Positions 7,500 through 15,456 are shown, counted from the first letter of the stretch. The stretch is 21,364 nt of DNA from JBBIQV01 sp964555285 (GCA_964555285.1 CAZKRM010000050.1:1-21364); one strand, 5' to 3'. The notes: generated by a model from the letters alone, not told the origin. A program made the numbers and translations.

Positions 7500-8489
7500 A
7501 TGGTCGGATCGAAGAAACGCGTCCTCAGCGGCATGCAGCCAAGCGGGCTCCTTCACTTGGGGAACCTCCTCGGCGCGCTCGACAATTGGAACGATCTCCA
7601 AGACAAGTACGAGTGCTTCTTTTTTGTGGCGGACTGGCACGCCCTTTCGACCAACTACGCCGACACGAGTCGCATCAAGGAGTTCTGTCGCGAACTTGTG
7701 ATCGACTGGCTGGCCGCCGGCATCGATCCGAACCGCGCGACGGTGTTTATCCAGTCACGGATTCCCGACCACGCCGTGCTGCATCTGCTGCTCTCCATGA
7801 TCGTCCCCGTCTCATGGCTCGAGCGCAATCCCACCTACAAAGAGAAACAAGAAGAGATCAAGGGACGCGACTTGGGCACCTACGGCTTCCTCGGCTATCC
7901 GGTGCTCCAAGCCGCCGATATCCTCATCTACAAGCCGGATCTTGTGCCCGTCGGGAAGGATCAGCTCCCGCACCTGGAACTCACCCGTGAGCTGGCTCGT
8001 CGCTTCAACAGTTTGTACAAGCCCGTGTTCCCGGAACCGATGGAGCATCTCACGAAATTTCCGAAAGTGCTCGGCACGGACGGCCGGAAGATGAGCAAGA
8101 GCTACGGCAACACGATCAATCTGTCCGACGCGGAGCCGGTGGTGCGACAGAAACTGAAGACGATGGTGACCGATCCGGCGCGGGTGCGCCGCTCTGATCC
8201 GGGCAATCCCGATGTCTGCCCCGTCTACGATTTCCACAAGATCTACTCCCCCGCGCCCGTCATCGAACAGGTGAACCGTGACTGCCGGACCGCGGCGATC
8301 GGCTGCATCGACTGCAAGAAGCTCGTCGCCGATCGGATGGTCGAACGGATGGCGCCGATCTGGGAAGGACGCGCCAGGCTGACCTCCAATCCGAAGCAGT
8401 TGGAGGAGATCGTGGAGGAAGGCAGCCGACGGGCATCGGCGGTCGCGCACCACACGCTTCTAGAAGTGAACGACGCCATGAATATCTAG
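7500..8489 (+). CDS. trpS: Tryptophan--tRNA ligase
   Basis: This cytoplasmic class I aminoacyl-tRNA synthetase charges tRNA-Trp with tryptophan. The 329-residue length is usual for the bacterial enzyme. The first signature is SGLLHLGN (residues 15-22, the HIGH-equivalent motif). The second is KMSKS at residues 197-201 in TDGRKMSKSYGN. In between lie conserved TrpRS stretches such as SWLERNPTYKEKQ, GFLGYPVLQAADILIY and VPVGKDQLPHLELTRELARRFN. The start is two bases after the protease stop, so it depends on the upstream operon. I see no T-box or leader peptide in front of it. A second copy of trpS elsewhere cannot be excluded. Confidence 0.97.
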   Translation: MVGSKKRVLSGMQPSGLLHLGNLLGALDNWNDLQDKYECFFFVADWHALSTNYADTSRIKEFCRELVIDWLAAGIDPNRATVFIQSRIPDHAVLHLLLSMIVPVSWLERNPTYKEKQEEIKGRDLGTYGFLGYPVLQAADILIYKPDLVPVGKDQLPHLELTRELARRFNSLYKPVFPEPMEHLTKFPKVLGTDGRKMSKSYGNTINLSDAEPVVRQKLKTMVTDPARVRRSDPGNPDVCPVYDFHKIYSPAPVIEQVNRDCRTAAIGCIDCKKLVADRMVERMAPIWEGRARLTSNPKQLEEIVEEGSRRASAVAHHTLLEVNDAMNI

Positions 8490-8506
8490 GACCGATAGGA
8501 GATTCT

Positions 8507-8923
8507 ATGACACGGGAAGTACTCATGATCAGGATCGCTGGGCTGGGACTCCTCGCCCTCGTCGCAGGTTGCGCCAACCTCATGAACGGCGACCATCAAT
8601 CCGTGAGAATCTTCTCGGATCCGCCGGAAGTAACAGTGACGGTCGACGACTTCCTGCACGTGACGGTCCCCGGCACAGTGTCGCTCAGCCGCCAAGCGGA
8701 TCATGTCGCGCGCCTGGAGAAAGAAGGGTATGAACCGAGCACGATCAAGATCGAACGGACCATGTCCTGGTGGGTGCTCGGCGATATTTCGTGTCTGATC
8801 TTCGTCGTCAACTGTATCAACTCAGACCGGCAGGACGGCGGCTACTACACCTTCGACGACGACATCCATGTCAAGCTGACGCCACGGGCGTCTGCCGAAC
8901 CGCCGAAGCCTGCAGCTCCATAA
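8507..8923 (+). CDS. Small lipoprotein with PEGA-like domain
   Basis: The 138-residue product begins with a lipoprotein signal whose lipobox is VAGC (Cys at residue 22, LLALVAGCANL), so it is probably anchored to a membrane facing the periplasm. Residues 31-75 match the PEGA style (VRIFSDPPEVTVTVDD, VPGTVSLSR, LEKEGYEPSTIKIE), a surface-sugar or envelope-linked fold without known catalysis. A hydrophobic stretch (WWVLGDISCLIFVVNCI) and a Pro/Ala-rich tail follow. The ATG at 8507 has AGGAG six bases upstream. A second in-frame ATG lies at 8525. It follows trpS by 17 bases and is likely its last operon partner. The function is unknown. Confidence 0.85.
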   Translation: MTREVLMIRIAGLGLLALVAGCANLMNGDHQSVRIFSDPPEVTVTVDDFLHVTVPGTVSLSRQADHVARLEKEGYEPSTIKIERTMSWWVLGDISCLIFVVNCINSDRQDGGYYTFDDDIHVKLTPRASAEPPKPAAP

Positions 8924-8980
8924 TGCGGGTGTCCCATGGGTACCAGCTCCTCACTTGGATTCCTTCGGTGCCCTACCTTT

Positions 8981-8995
8981 CAGTGACCGTCACGC
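8981..8995. promoter_or_regulatory. Palindrome GTGAC-C-GTCAC upstream of eboD
   Basis: This 11-base dyad (8983-8993) lies about 25 bases before the ATG of eboD and is the only intergenic copy of a motif that recurs inside several genes of the window. Its placement fits an operator, but it may equally be part of a dispersed repeat. The rest of the interval 8924-9017 shows no convincing promoter. Confidence 0.35.
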
Positions 8996-9017
8996 CGCGA
9001 CCGCCCAAAGTTGTGAC

Positions 9018-10262
9018 ATGAGCCGATTTCTTCGCAACGGACGTGCACCAGTCTACGATCCCCCCGCACAAGCTCACGTGTACCCCGAGACGTATGTACA
9101 GAAACTCGCGATCCCGGCCCAGTACCCGGTCTACTTTACGAGCGACGCCTTCAACCCCTCGAATCCCTGTCTCCTCCAAGCGGTCACCCATGCCGAGCCA
9201 CATCGCCGCCATCGCGTGTTTGTGGCCGTCGATAGCGGGGTGCTCAACGCCTGGCCCGACATCACCAAGAACCTCACCGCCTATATTCGCCATCATGCGC
9301 GATGGATCGAGCCGACGGCGCTGCCGTACCCGATCCCAGGCGGCGAACGATCGAAGAACGATCGCAGCCTTCCTGCGAAACTGCAGAAGCGACTCTATCA
9401 ACTGCACATGGACCGGCAATCGATCGTGCTGATCCTGGGAGGCGGAGCGGTGCTGGACCTGGTGGGGTACGCTGCGGCCACGACCCACCGGGGCATCCGG
9501 GTGATCCGGTTGCCGACCACCGTCCTTGCCCAGGCGGACGGCGGCTTGGGCGTCAAGAATGCGATCAATGCCTTCGGGGTCAAGAATTTCCTGGGCACCT
9601 TTGCTGCCCCCTTCGCCGTCGTGAACGATAGCCGTCTTCTGGACACCCTCCCGGCTCGCCACCGGAGGTCCGGTATGGCCGAAGCGGTGAAAGTCGCCTT
9701 GATCCGGGACGCGGAATTTTTCGACTGGTTGGACGAGCAGGCGGAAACGCTCGGCGCGTGCAACCCCTCAGCGCTGACGCACCTGATTCGCCATTCGGCT
9801 GAGATCCATCTTCGCCACATCGCGTCCTGCGGCGACCCATTCGAATCCGGCAGCGCCAGGCCGCTCGATTTCGGACATTGGGCGGCCCATAAGCTCGAAT
9901 CGCTCAGTGCATACCGGCTGCTTCATGGCGAAGCAGTCGCCATCGGCATCGCGATCGACTCACGCTACTCGGTCGAAACCGGATTGTTACCAGAAGGGGC
10001 CTGTGGGCGGATCCTCGATCTGCTCGATCGGCTGGGGCTCCCGATCTGGCACCGCACCCTCGACCTTACGGGGCCGGATGGCCGTTTGAAGATCCTCCGA
10101 GGGCTGGAAGAATTCCGCGAGCACGTCGGCAGAGAACTCAGGATCACGCTGCTGAAACAGATCGGCGAAGGCACGGAGGTCGGCCGGATCGATCACAAGA
10201 CGGTTCAGCGAGCGTTGTCCTGGCTGAAGACACGACACCAGCGCCGATGCGCCTCGACATAG
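9018..10262 (+). CDS. eboD: EboD, sugar-phosphate cyclase (3-dehydroquinate synthase-like)
   Basis: EboD belongs to the sugar-phosphate cyclase superfamily, whose members use NAD+ and a metal to cyclise sugar phosphates. From ATG 9018 it has 414 residues. The NAD-binding region is LILGGGAVLDLVGYAAATTHRG (residues 138-159). The metal ligands appear intact: E222 (MAEAVKVAL), H287 (DFGHWAAHKLE) and H303 (LLHGEAVAIGIAI). The dehydroquinate synthase signature DSSVGGK is DGGLGVK here (residues 174-180), followed by KNFLGTF, so this is a specialised paralogue rather than the housekeeping AroB. The N-end (YPVYFTSDAFNPSNP) resembles other EboD proteins. A TTG at 8955 would add 21 residues without a clear ribosome site. 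The 3' end overlaps eboE by 16 bases. The substrate is unknown. Confidence 0.9.
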   Translation: MSRFLRNGRAPVYDPPAQAHVYPETYVQKLAIPAQYPVYFTSDAFNPSNPCLLQAVTHAEPHRRHRVFVAVDSGVLNAWPDITKNLTAYIRHHARWIEPTALPYPIPGGERSKNDRSLPAKLQKRLYQLHMDRQSIVLILGGGAVLDLVGYAAATTHRGIRVIRLPTTVLAQADGGLGVKNAINAFGVKNFLGTFAAPFAVVNDSRLLDTLPARHRRSGMAEAVKVALIRDAEFFDWLDEQAETLGACNPSALTHLIRHSAEIHLRHIASCGDPFESGSARPLDFGHWAAHKLESLSAYRLLHGEAVAIGIAIDSRYSVETGLLPEGACGRILDLLDRLGLPIWHRTLDLTGPDGRLKILRGLEEFREHVGRELRITLLKQIGEGTEVGRIDHKTVQRALSWLKTRHQRRCAST

Positions 10263-11464
10263 CCGGCCGCCCTCACCTTACCTATTGCACGAATATCCAT
10301 CCCGGCGAAACCTGGCCCGCGATTCGCCGGAACATAGAGGACTACGTCCTTCCCGTACGGAACAAGGTGGCTCCAGGCGCTGCCTTCGGGATCGGACTTC
10401 GGCTCTCCGGCCAAGCGGCGAATACGCTCGCCGAGCCGGGAGAGCTCGACACCTTTCGGCGATTTCTGCACCACCACAATCTGTACGTCTTCACGATCAA
10501 CGGCTTCCCGCACGGCAGGTTCCATGGCACGGAAGTCAAAGAGAACGTGTATTTGCCGGACTGGCTGGAGGATGAACGGCTCGCCTACACGGATCAGCTT
10601 GCGTACATCCTGGCCACGTTGCTGGCCGATCACCCAGACATCGAGGGCAGCGTCAGCACCGTCCCCGGTTCGTTTAAGCCACGTGCGCAATCGGAAGAGG
10701 CGGTCTCGCGGATTGCCGGTCAACTCCTGAGGCATGCGGCTACGCTCCACCGGTTATACAAGGAGACCGGTCGAATCATTGCCTGTGCCCTGGAGCCGGA
10801 ACCCTGTTGCCTGCTGGAAACGATTGCGGAAACCGTCTCTTTCTTCAAAGAACATCTCTTCAGTGCCGCAGCGATCAGAAAGTTTTCGCAACTCACCGGT
10901 CTCAGCCGGACCAGGGCTGAAGAAAGTCTGCGGCGGCATCTTGGCATATGTCTCGACGCCTGCCACGCCGCGGTCGAGTTCGAAGATCCGGACGATCTGT
11001 TGTCGAGATTCCGCCAGGCCGATATCCGGATCGCGAAGATTCAGCTCGGTGCGGGACTCCGCATCCCGGTCGTTGACGGAACCGCCCTCAAGGCGTTGGA
11101 ACCGTTTGCGGAATCGACCTATCTGCACCAAGTCGTCGAACGCAACGGCAGCGAGCTGACGCGATACCAAGATCTCCCTCTCGCGCTCCGCACGGCAAGC
11201 GAGTCGAGCAAGACCGGTACGGACAATCGGGAGTGGCGCATCCATTTCCATGTCCCACTCTTCGTCAACCGACTCGGCCCGTTCGAGAACACGCAGCCCT
11301 TCGTGAGCCGGCTGCTCCGGCTTCAAAAAGAACGGACCCCCACCACCCACCTGGAAGTCGAGACCTATACCTGGGACGTGCTGCCTGAAGAGTACCGAGG
11401 CATGAACGTCGTCGATGCGATCGCGCGCGAGATGCAATGGGTGATCGGGGAACTCTTGCGATGA
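10247..11464 (+). CDS. eboE: EboE, metabolite-traffic TIM-barrel protein
   Basis: The 405-residue product matches the EboE family, relatives of the xylose-isomerase-like sugar-phosphate isomerase/epimerase TIM barrels. Near the start is LTYCTNIHPGETW (residues 11-23). Next come a strand with FTINGFPHGRFHG (residues 84-96) and the stretch ACALEPEPCCLLETI, where E residues could bind metal as in the superfamily. CLDACHAAVEFEDP and AKIQLGAGLRIP follow as further barrel strands, then a late block HFHVPLFVNRLG. There is no signal peptide, so a cytoplasmic location is likely. It starts inside the end of eboD and its stop overlaps the eboC start as ATGA, so the three are translationally coupled. The reaction is unknown. 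Confidence 0.9.
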   Translation: MRLDIAGRPHLTYCTNIHPGETWPAIRRNIEDYVLPVRNKVAPGAAFGIGLRLSGQAANTLAEPGELDTFRRFLHHHNLYVFTINGFPHGRFHGTEVKENVYLPDWLEDERLAYTDQLAYILATLLADHPDIEGSVSTVPGSFKPRAQSEEAVSRIAGQLLRHAATLHRLYKETGRIIACALEPEPCCLLETIAETVSFFKEHLFSAAAIRKFSQLTGLSRTRAEESLRRHLGICLDACHAAVEFEDPDDLLSRFRQADIRIAKIQLGAGLRIPVVDGTALKALEPFAESTYLHQVVERNGSELTRYQDLPLALRTASESSKTGTDNREWRIHFHVPLFVNRLGPFENTQPFVSRLLRLQKERTPTTHLEVETYTWDVLPEEYRGMNVVDAIAREMQWVIGELLR

Positions 11465-12333
11465 ACTGGGCCGTTGCGCTCCGACTGGGTCGAGTCTCGA
11501 ATCTCCCGACAGTCTGGACCAATGTCCTCGCCGGAGCCGTGCTATCCGGCAGCCCCATCACGCCCTTCCCGCTCGCGTTGCTACTGCCGGCCCTGTCGCT
11601 GTTCTACATCGCGGGCATGTATTTGAATGATGTCTTCGATCGCGACTTCGATGCGACGATCTATCCGCAACGGCCAATTCCGTCAGGCGCCGTGACAGTC
11701 ACGACGGTCTTCATTGTCGGCTTCCTGGGACTGGCGACCGGGGAACTTCTTCTCATCGTCCTGGGCTATGGAATGGATGGCGGGCGCGGCCGGCCGCCGG
11801 TCGTGGCAGGCCTGTGCCTCGCAGGAACGATCATCTACTACAACGCTCACCATAAGCAGAACCCATTGGGGCCATTGCTCATGAGCCTATGTCGTGCACA
11901 GGTCTACGTGATTGCGGCATTGGCTGTGGCGCCCACGCTGTCAGAGTCTCTCTGGTGGGGAGCCGGTGCTCTCGCGGCATATGTGGCAGGATTGAGTTAT
12001 GTCGCACGACAAGAAACGTTAGCGCGGCTCGCAACCTCTTGGCCTCTGGCCTTGCTGGTCGCGCCGTTTCTCTATGGCGCATCGGCGGCACTCCGTGGCA
12101 TTGCACCGGCGCTGATCTATGGAGGGTTCTTCGCGTGGGTCTCTTATGCAGTCAGTCGCCTGAACGGACGTTCACCGTCCGATATGCGCGAGGGAGTCTC
12201 CACGCTCATTGCAGGGATTTCCTTGCTCGACGCGCTGCTGATTGCGCTGGCCGGAGAAACCTGGCTTGCAGCAGTGGCGGTCGGAGGCGCGCTTCTTACA
12301 CGCTTGGCTCATAGAGTCGTCCCCGGCACGTGA
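11461..12333 (+). CDS. eboC: EboC, UbiA-type membrane prenyltransferase
   Basis: This 290-residue integral membrane protein belongs to the UbiA superfamily, which transfers isoprenoid chains to small acceptors. The first Asp-rich motif, which binds Mg-diphosphate, is clear at residues 56-64 (N56 D57 V F D60 R D F D64) and is followed by IYPQRPIPSG, the classic UbiA sequence. About seven to nine hydrophobic helices follow. The second Asp motif that most UbiA enzymes carry cannot be found; LSYVARQE stands where it would be expected. ATG 11461 overlaps the eboE stop, with GGGGA upstream. The longer frame from 11437 lies wholly inside eboE and is rejected. The last 25 bases overlap the convergent eboF gene. 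The acceptor and prenyl donor are unknown. Confidence 0.9.
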   Translation: MNWAVALRLGRVSNLPTVWTNVLAGAVLSGSPITPFPLALLLPALSLFYIAGMYLNDVFDRDFDATIYPQRPIPSGAVTVTTVFIVGFLGLATGELLLIVLGYGMDGGRGRPPVVAGLCLAGTIIYYNAHHKQNPLGPLLMSLCRAQVYVIAALAVAPTLSESLWWGAGALAAYVAGLSYVARQETLARLATSWPLALLVAPFLYGASAALRGIAPALIYGGFFAWVSYAVSRLNGRSPSDMREGVSTLIAGISLLDALLIALAGETWLAAVAVGGALLTRLAHRVVPGT

Positions 12334-13706
12334 TCGCCGAACACATGCCGCAGAATGAGCCGCTTGACGTCCGTGGCCTGCAGGGCCCCGGGCGACAGAA
12401 GAGACGGATCCGACGTCATGAACAACGGACCCTGCTCCGGTTTGTCTATCACCCGACCGTGTGAACCTTTGGGCAGCGTGGCATCCAAGCCGATCACGTC
12501 CACCAGCATCCGAAACCCGAGCTTCTTCTGCGTGAGTCGCCACGCGACATGCAGTTTCGGCCAGCGCAGCGCAGGATCGATGAACAACTCTACCGGGTCG
12601 TAACCGGGTTTGCGATGGATATCCACGGTGCGGGCGAAGTCCGGCGCACGCTCGTCGTCCAGCCAGTAGTAATAAGTGAACCAACGATCCGCCCGCGAGA
12701 CGGCGACCAGTTCACCGGAACGAGGATGGTCCAGCCCATACTGTCTCTTCCCCTCCTCATCGAGCACCAGCTCGATCCCCGGCACCTGTTCGAGCAGACG
12801 CTTCACCTCCGGGACCCGTTCGGGCGATTTTACATAGACGTGCGCAATTTGATGGTCGGCCACTGCGAAGGCCTCTGAGGCCCCCGCGTTCAGCAGTTCG
12901 CAACCCAGCTCTTCCCGCACCGAGAGTAGATTCGCTTCGCGTAAGGCACGATTGATATGGATCGGCCCACTGACCCCTGTCACTCCATACTCGGACAGAA
13001 CGATGACGCGAGTCCCGTCCTTTTGCACATGCTCGATGAGTTCCCCGCAGACGTCGTCGATTTGACGCAAGTCTTGTCGGATTGCCGGATACTTCGGGCC
13101 CAACCGCTGGAGGTTGTAGTCGAGGTGCGGGAGGTAGACCAGGGTGAGCGTCGGCTTGCGGGTCTCGTACACATATCGCGCACAGTCCTTGATCCATTGA
13201 CTGGAGCCAATGTCCGCTCCAGGGCCCCAGAAGCGAAACAAGGGGAACTGGCCGAGCTGCCGGTTCAGTTCATCCCGCAGCCCCGCAGGTTGAGTGTAAA
13301 TATCTGGGAGCTTTCCTCCATCGGCGAGATAGATGGGGCGCGGCGTGACCGTGTAGTCCGCCGTCGAATACATGTTGTACCACCAGAAGAGCTTCGCGCA
13401 GGTGAAGTGAGGATCAACCTTCCGAGCCGCCTCCCAAATCTTCTCGCCATCGACGAGCCGGTTCGATTGCCGCCACAGGAAGACCTCCGCCAGGTCGCGA
13501 AAGTACCAGCCGTTCGCCACGATCCCATGATCGCGTGGCAGAAGCCCCGTCGTGAAGGTCGCCTGGACGGAGCAGGTGACGGCGGGAGTGATGGTCGAAA
13601 GAGGGCGCACCCCACCTCGTTGACTCAAAGCAGCCAGGTGTGGCGTGTCCTGACCGAGCAGGTCAAGCGTGAGGCCGACGACGTTAAGGACGAGTGTTCG
13701 GCGCAT
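12309..13706 (-). CDS. eboF: EboF, alkaline phosphatase/nucleotide-pyrophosphatase superfamily protein
   Basis: The 465-residue product has the overall pattern of type I phosphodiesterase/nucleotide pyrophosphatase proteins. An N-terminal strand (LVLNVVGL) is followed by a nucleophile region PAVTCSVQATFTTGLLPRDH (residues 41-60, probable Thr44), then LVYLPHLDYNLQRLGP with D196, and ADHQIAHVY with H285 and H289. Key metal positions differ from the usual family: the first-strand Asp is absent, the D-x3-H after D196 ends in Gln200, and the usual SDHG is SEYG (residues 238-241). It may therefore bind metal differently or not act as a phosphatase. No signal peptide is seen. It overlaps eboB by 23 bases upstream and convergently overlaps eboC by 25 bases. 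Confidence 0.88.
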   Translation of the reverse strand: MRRTLVLNVVGLTLDLLGQDTPHLAALSQRGGVRPLSTITPAVTCSVQATFTTGLLPRDHGIVANGWYFRDLAEVFLWRQSNRLVDGEKIWEAARKVDPHFTCAKLFWWYNMYSTADYTVTPRPIYLADGGKLPDIYTQPAGLRDELNRQLGQFPLFRFWGPGADIGSSQWIKDCARYVYETRKPTLTLVYLPHLDYNLQRLGPKYPAIRQDLRQIDDVCGELIEHVQKDGTRVIVLSEYGVTGVSGPIHINRALREANLLSVREELGCELLNAGASEAFAVADHQIAHVYVKSPERVPEVKRLLEQVPGIELVLDEEGKRQYGLDHPRSGELVAVSRADRWFTYYYWLDDERAPDFARTVDIHRKPGYDPVELFIDPALRWPKLHVAWRLTQKKLGFRMLVDVIGLDATLPKGSHGRVIDKPEQGPLFMTSDPSLLSPGALQATDVKRLILRHVFGDHVPGTTL

Positions 13707-14601
13707 GAGGATCGCGGGAGGGATCGACGATCGGGGTCTGTCCGCGGAGGACTGAGTTTCCCTCCCATAATTGGCGCTGATCGACGGCAGGATGGTTCTC
13801 CGTACTATCGAAGTGGAGGCGGCCCGACTGGCTGAAGAAAGTCACAGGATTGTCCCACGCAATTTGCGTGATCGTCTGCTGCGAAATACCCGCCTCTGCC
13901 AGCGCCTGTACCGTCTTCGGCACTTTGAGCGGATCGCTCACTCCCCAATCGGCCGCGCTGTTGATGAGAATCCGTTCCCCTCCATACCGTTTCACGAGCT
14001 GCACCATCCGATGCTCATCCATCTTGGTCTGGGGATAGATCGAATGGCCGGCCCAGCAGCCGCTGGCGAGAACCATGCCGAGCGTTTCTTCGTTGTTGTG
14101 GTCGATCAAGACCAGCTCCGGCGCGATGCCTGATTCTCGCACCAGCCCCAGGGTTCTTTCCGTCCCGCGCTTCTTGTCTCGATGCGGCGTATGGACCAGC
14201 AGGGGAAGACGAAACTCCTTCGCCATTTCGATCTGCGCGGAAAAATATTTCGCCTCCGCCTCGGTCTGATCGTCGAAGCCTATTTCCCCTATCGCCACCA
14301 CGCCATCCTTCTCCAGATAGAGAAGCAGTAGTTCCATCACACCTGGCGCAATTTTGGCGTTGTTCGCCTCCTTCGGATTCAGCGCCAGCGTACAGAAGTG
14401 GCTGATCCCAAACTGGCTGGCACGAAAACGTTCCCATCCGAGGAGGGACAGAAAGTAGTCCTCAAAGGTGCCGACGTGGGTTCGAGGCTGCCCGACCCAG
14501 AACGCCGGTTCCACAATGGCCACGATCCCCGCCGCCGCCATCGCGGCGTAGTCATCCGTCGTGCGGGATGTCATGTGAACATGCGGGTCGAAGAGTTTCA
14601 T
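13684..14601 (-). CDS. eboB: EboB, TatD-family metal-dependent hydrolase
   Basis: The 305-residue product has the full TatD/amidohydrolase metal set: H7 and H9 (FDPHVHM), E106 (AIGEIGFDD), H137 (LLVHTPHRD), H168 (VLIDHNNEE) and D218 (NSAADWGVSD). TatD proteins are divalent-metal hydrolases, several of them DNases. In the ebo setting a small-molecule substrate is more likely, but that is inference. The protein has no signal peptide and is probably cytoplasmic. The ATG overlaps the eboA stop as ATGA, and its 3' end overlaps eboF by 23 bases, so eboA-B-F appear to be one coupled leftward operon. Confidence 0.92.
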   Translation of the reverse strand: MKLFDPHVHMTSRTTDDYAAMAAAGIVAIVEPAFWVGQPRTHVGTFEDYFLSLLGWERFRASQFGISHFCTLALNPKEANNAKIAPGVMELLLLYLEKDGVVAIGEIGFDDQTEAEAKYFSAQIEMAKEFRLPLLVHTPHRDKKRGTERTLGLVRESGIAPELVLIDHNNEETLGMVLASGCWAGHSIYPQTKMDEHRMVQLVKRYGGERILINSAADWGVSDPLKVPKTVQALAEAGISQQTITQIAWDNPVTFFSQSGRLHFDSTENHPAVDQRQLWEGNSVLRGQTPIVDPSRDPHAPNTRP

Positions 14602-15341
14602 CGTACATCAGCCTCCGCGACAATAAGCCCGATATCATCCGGTACGGTACGCCCGGCCATCGTCCGCTCCCGCACATAATCCTGTGCCATCCGCGCAAGA
14701 GCGGGGGTCAGTCGCATGGACAAGCCGACAATGCGCGGGAGCGGCACGCCGGTAAAGAGCGCTTTCATGACCATCTGATTGAAGTTCAGTTCCGGGAAAT
14801 AGCTGTGGGGATAGGGATTCTCGCAGGCGATCGCCTCAAAGACCGGCAGCACGTTGGTCCGGCAGGCCTCCACTGCCGTTGAAAGGAACCGGGCCGGCTC
14901 CGGCAAGAGCGACAAGGTACGCAAGAGTGCGACGCGCTCATCGTTGTCGCCCCGCACATACAAGTCGTCGATCATTTCGATATGCTGCTCAGGAATCAGG
15001 CGCTCGACAGAACCCAGCAACAGAACCATTCGCGCCAATTCAGAGAGCGCATGCCCCTGAAAGGGCGGAAACCCAGCTTCGGAGAGCGCCCGAACGTCGT
15101 CACGATCCAATTGAAGCGGCGCGCGTCCCACCATGCGAGCGGCTTTCGTGTAGGCTGTAATCAGATTGCTTCTAATCGACAGTGACTGCATGGAAGGGAC
15201 GACTGAATCCCACCAGGACCTTGCAGCAGGAGGACAATACTTTTCGACGATCTCCTGCCCAATGAGCCACGCCATCCGATCAACCTCCAGTGCCGGAGCA
15301 TGATACTGAAAAGCTCGGTCGATAGAAAGCCGTTCTGTCAT
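14598..15341 (-). CDS. eboA: EboA-domain protein
   Basis: This first gene of the leftward ebo arm encodes a 247-residue protein from the ATG at 15341. It is an all-helical EboA-family sequence of unknown biochemical role. The recognisable family segments are GHALSELARMVLLL (residues 94-107), VRGDNDERVALLRTLSLLPEP, EACRTNVLPVFEAIACENPYPHSYFPE and the block NFNQMVMKALF, which precedes a C-terminal helical tail. There is no signal peptide or membrane helix. A TTG at 15380 would add 13 residues; neither start has a good ribosome site. Its stop overlaps the eboB start. Its upstream region (15342-15516) is shared with the divergent metal-efflux unit and contains a nested inverted repeat. Confidence 0.87.
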   Translation of the reverse strand: MTERLSIDRAFQYHAPALEVDRMAWLIGQEIVEKYCPPAARSWWDSVVPSMQSLSIRSNLITAYTKAARMVGRAPLQLDRDDVRALSEAGFPPFQGHALSELARMVLLLGSVERLIPEQHIEMIDDLYVRGDNDERVALLRTLSLLPEPARFLSTAVEACRTNVLPVFEAIACENPYPHSYFPELNFNQMVMKALFTGVPLPRIVGLSMRLTPALARMAQDYVRERTMAGRTVPDDIGLIVAEADVR

Positions 15342-15409
15342 CGGCTGCGGAGATGAGTCCGATAGAGATCGTTCCGCCAATAAGTTGAGTCAGTGCGTCG
15401 TTCGTTCTC

Positions 15410-15456
15410 TGGGTCGACAAACAAGCAAAGGCCTCAAAACTTGCTCCTGCGACCCA
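15410..15456. promoter_or_regulatory. Nested inverted repeat between eboA and the metal-efflux unit
   Basis: The outer arms TGGGTCG (15410-15416) and CGACCCA (15450-15456) are perfect complements. Between them AGCAA (15424-15428) and TTGCT (15441-15445) form a second nested pair. No T-run follows on either side, so it is not a typical terminator. Its position between two divergent operons suits an operator or a structured leader. Confidence 0.45.

Noticed and set aside
7440..7500. T-box or Trp leader before trpS
   Set aside because: trpS begins two bases after the protease stop, so there is no leader space, and no Trp-codon run is present.
7812..8453. 213-residue minus-strand open frame over trpS
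   Set aside because: It is an antisense shadow of trpS with no motif of its own.
12957..13835. 292-residue plus-strand open frame over eboF/eboB
   Set aside because: It is antisense to two recognised ebo genes and spans their junction. No motif is seen.
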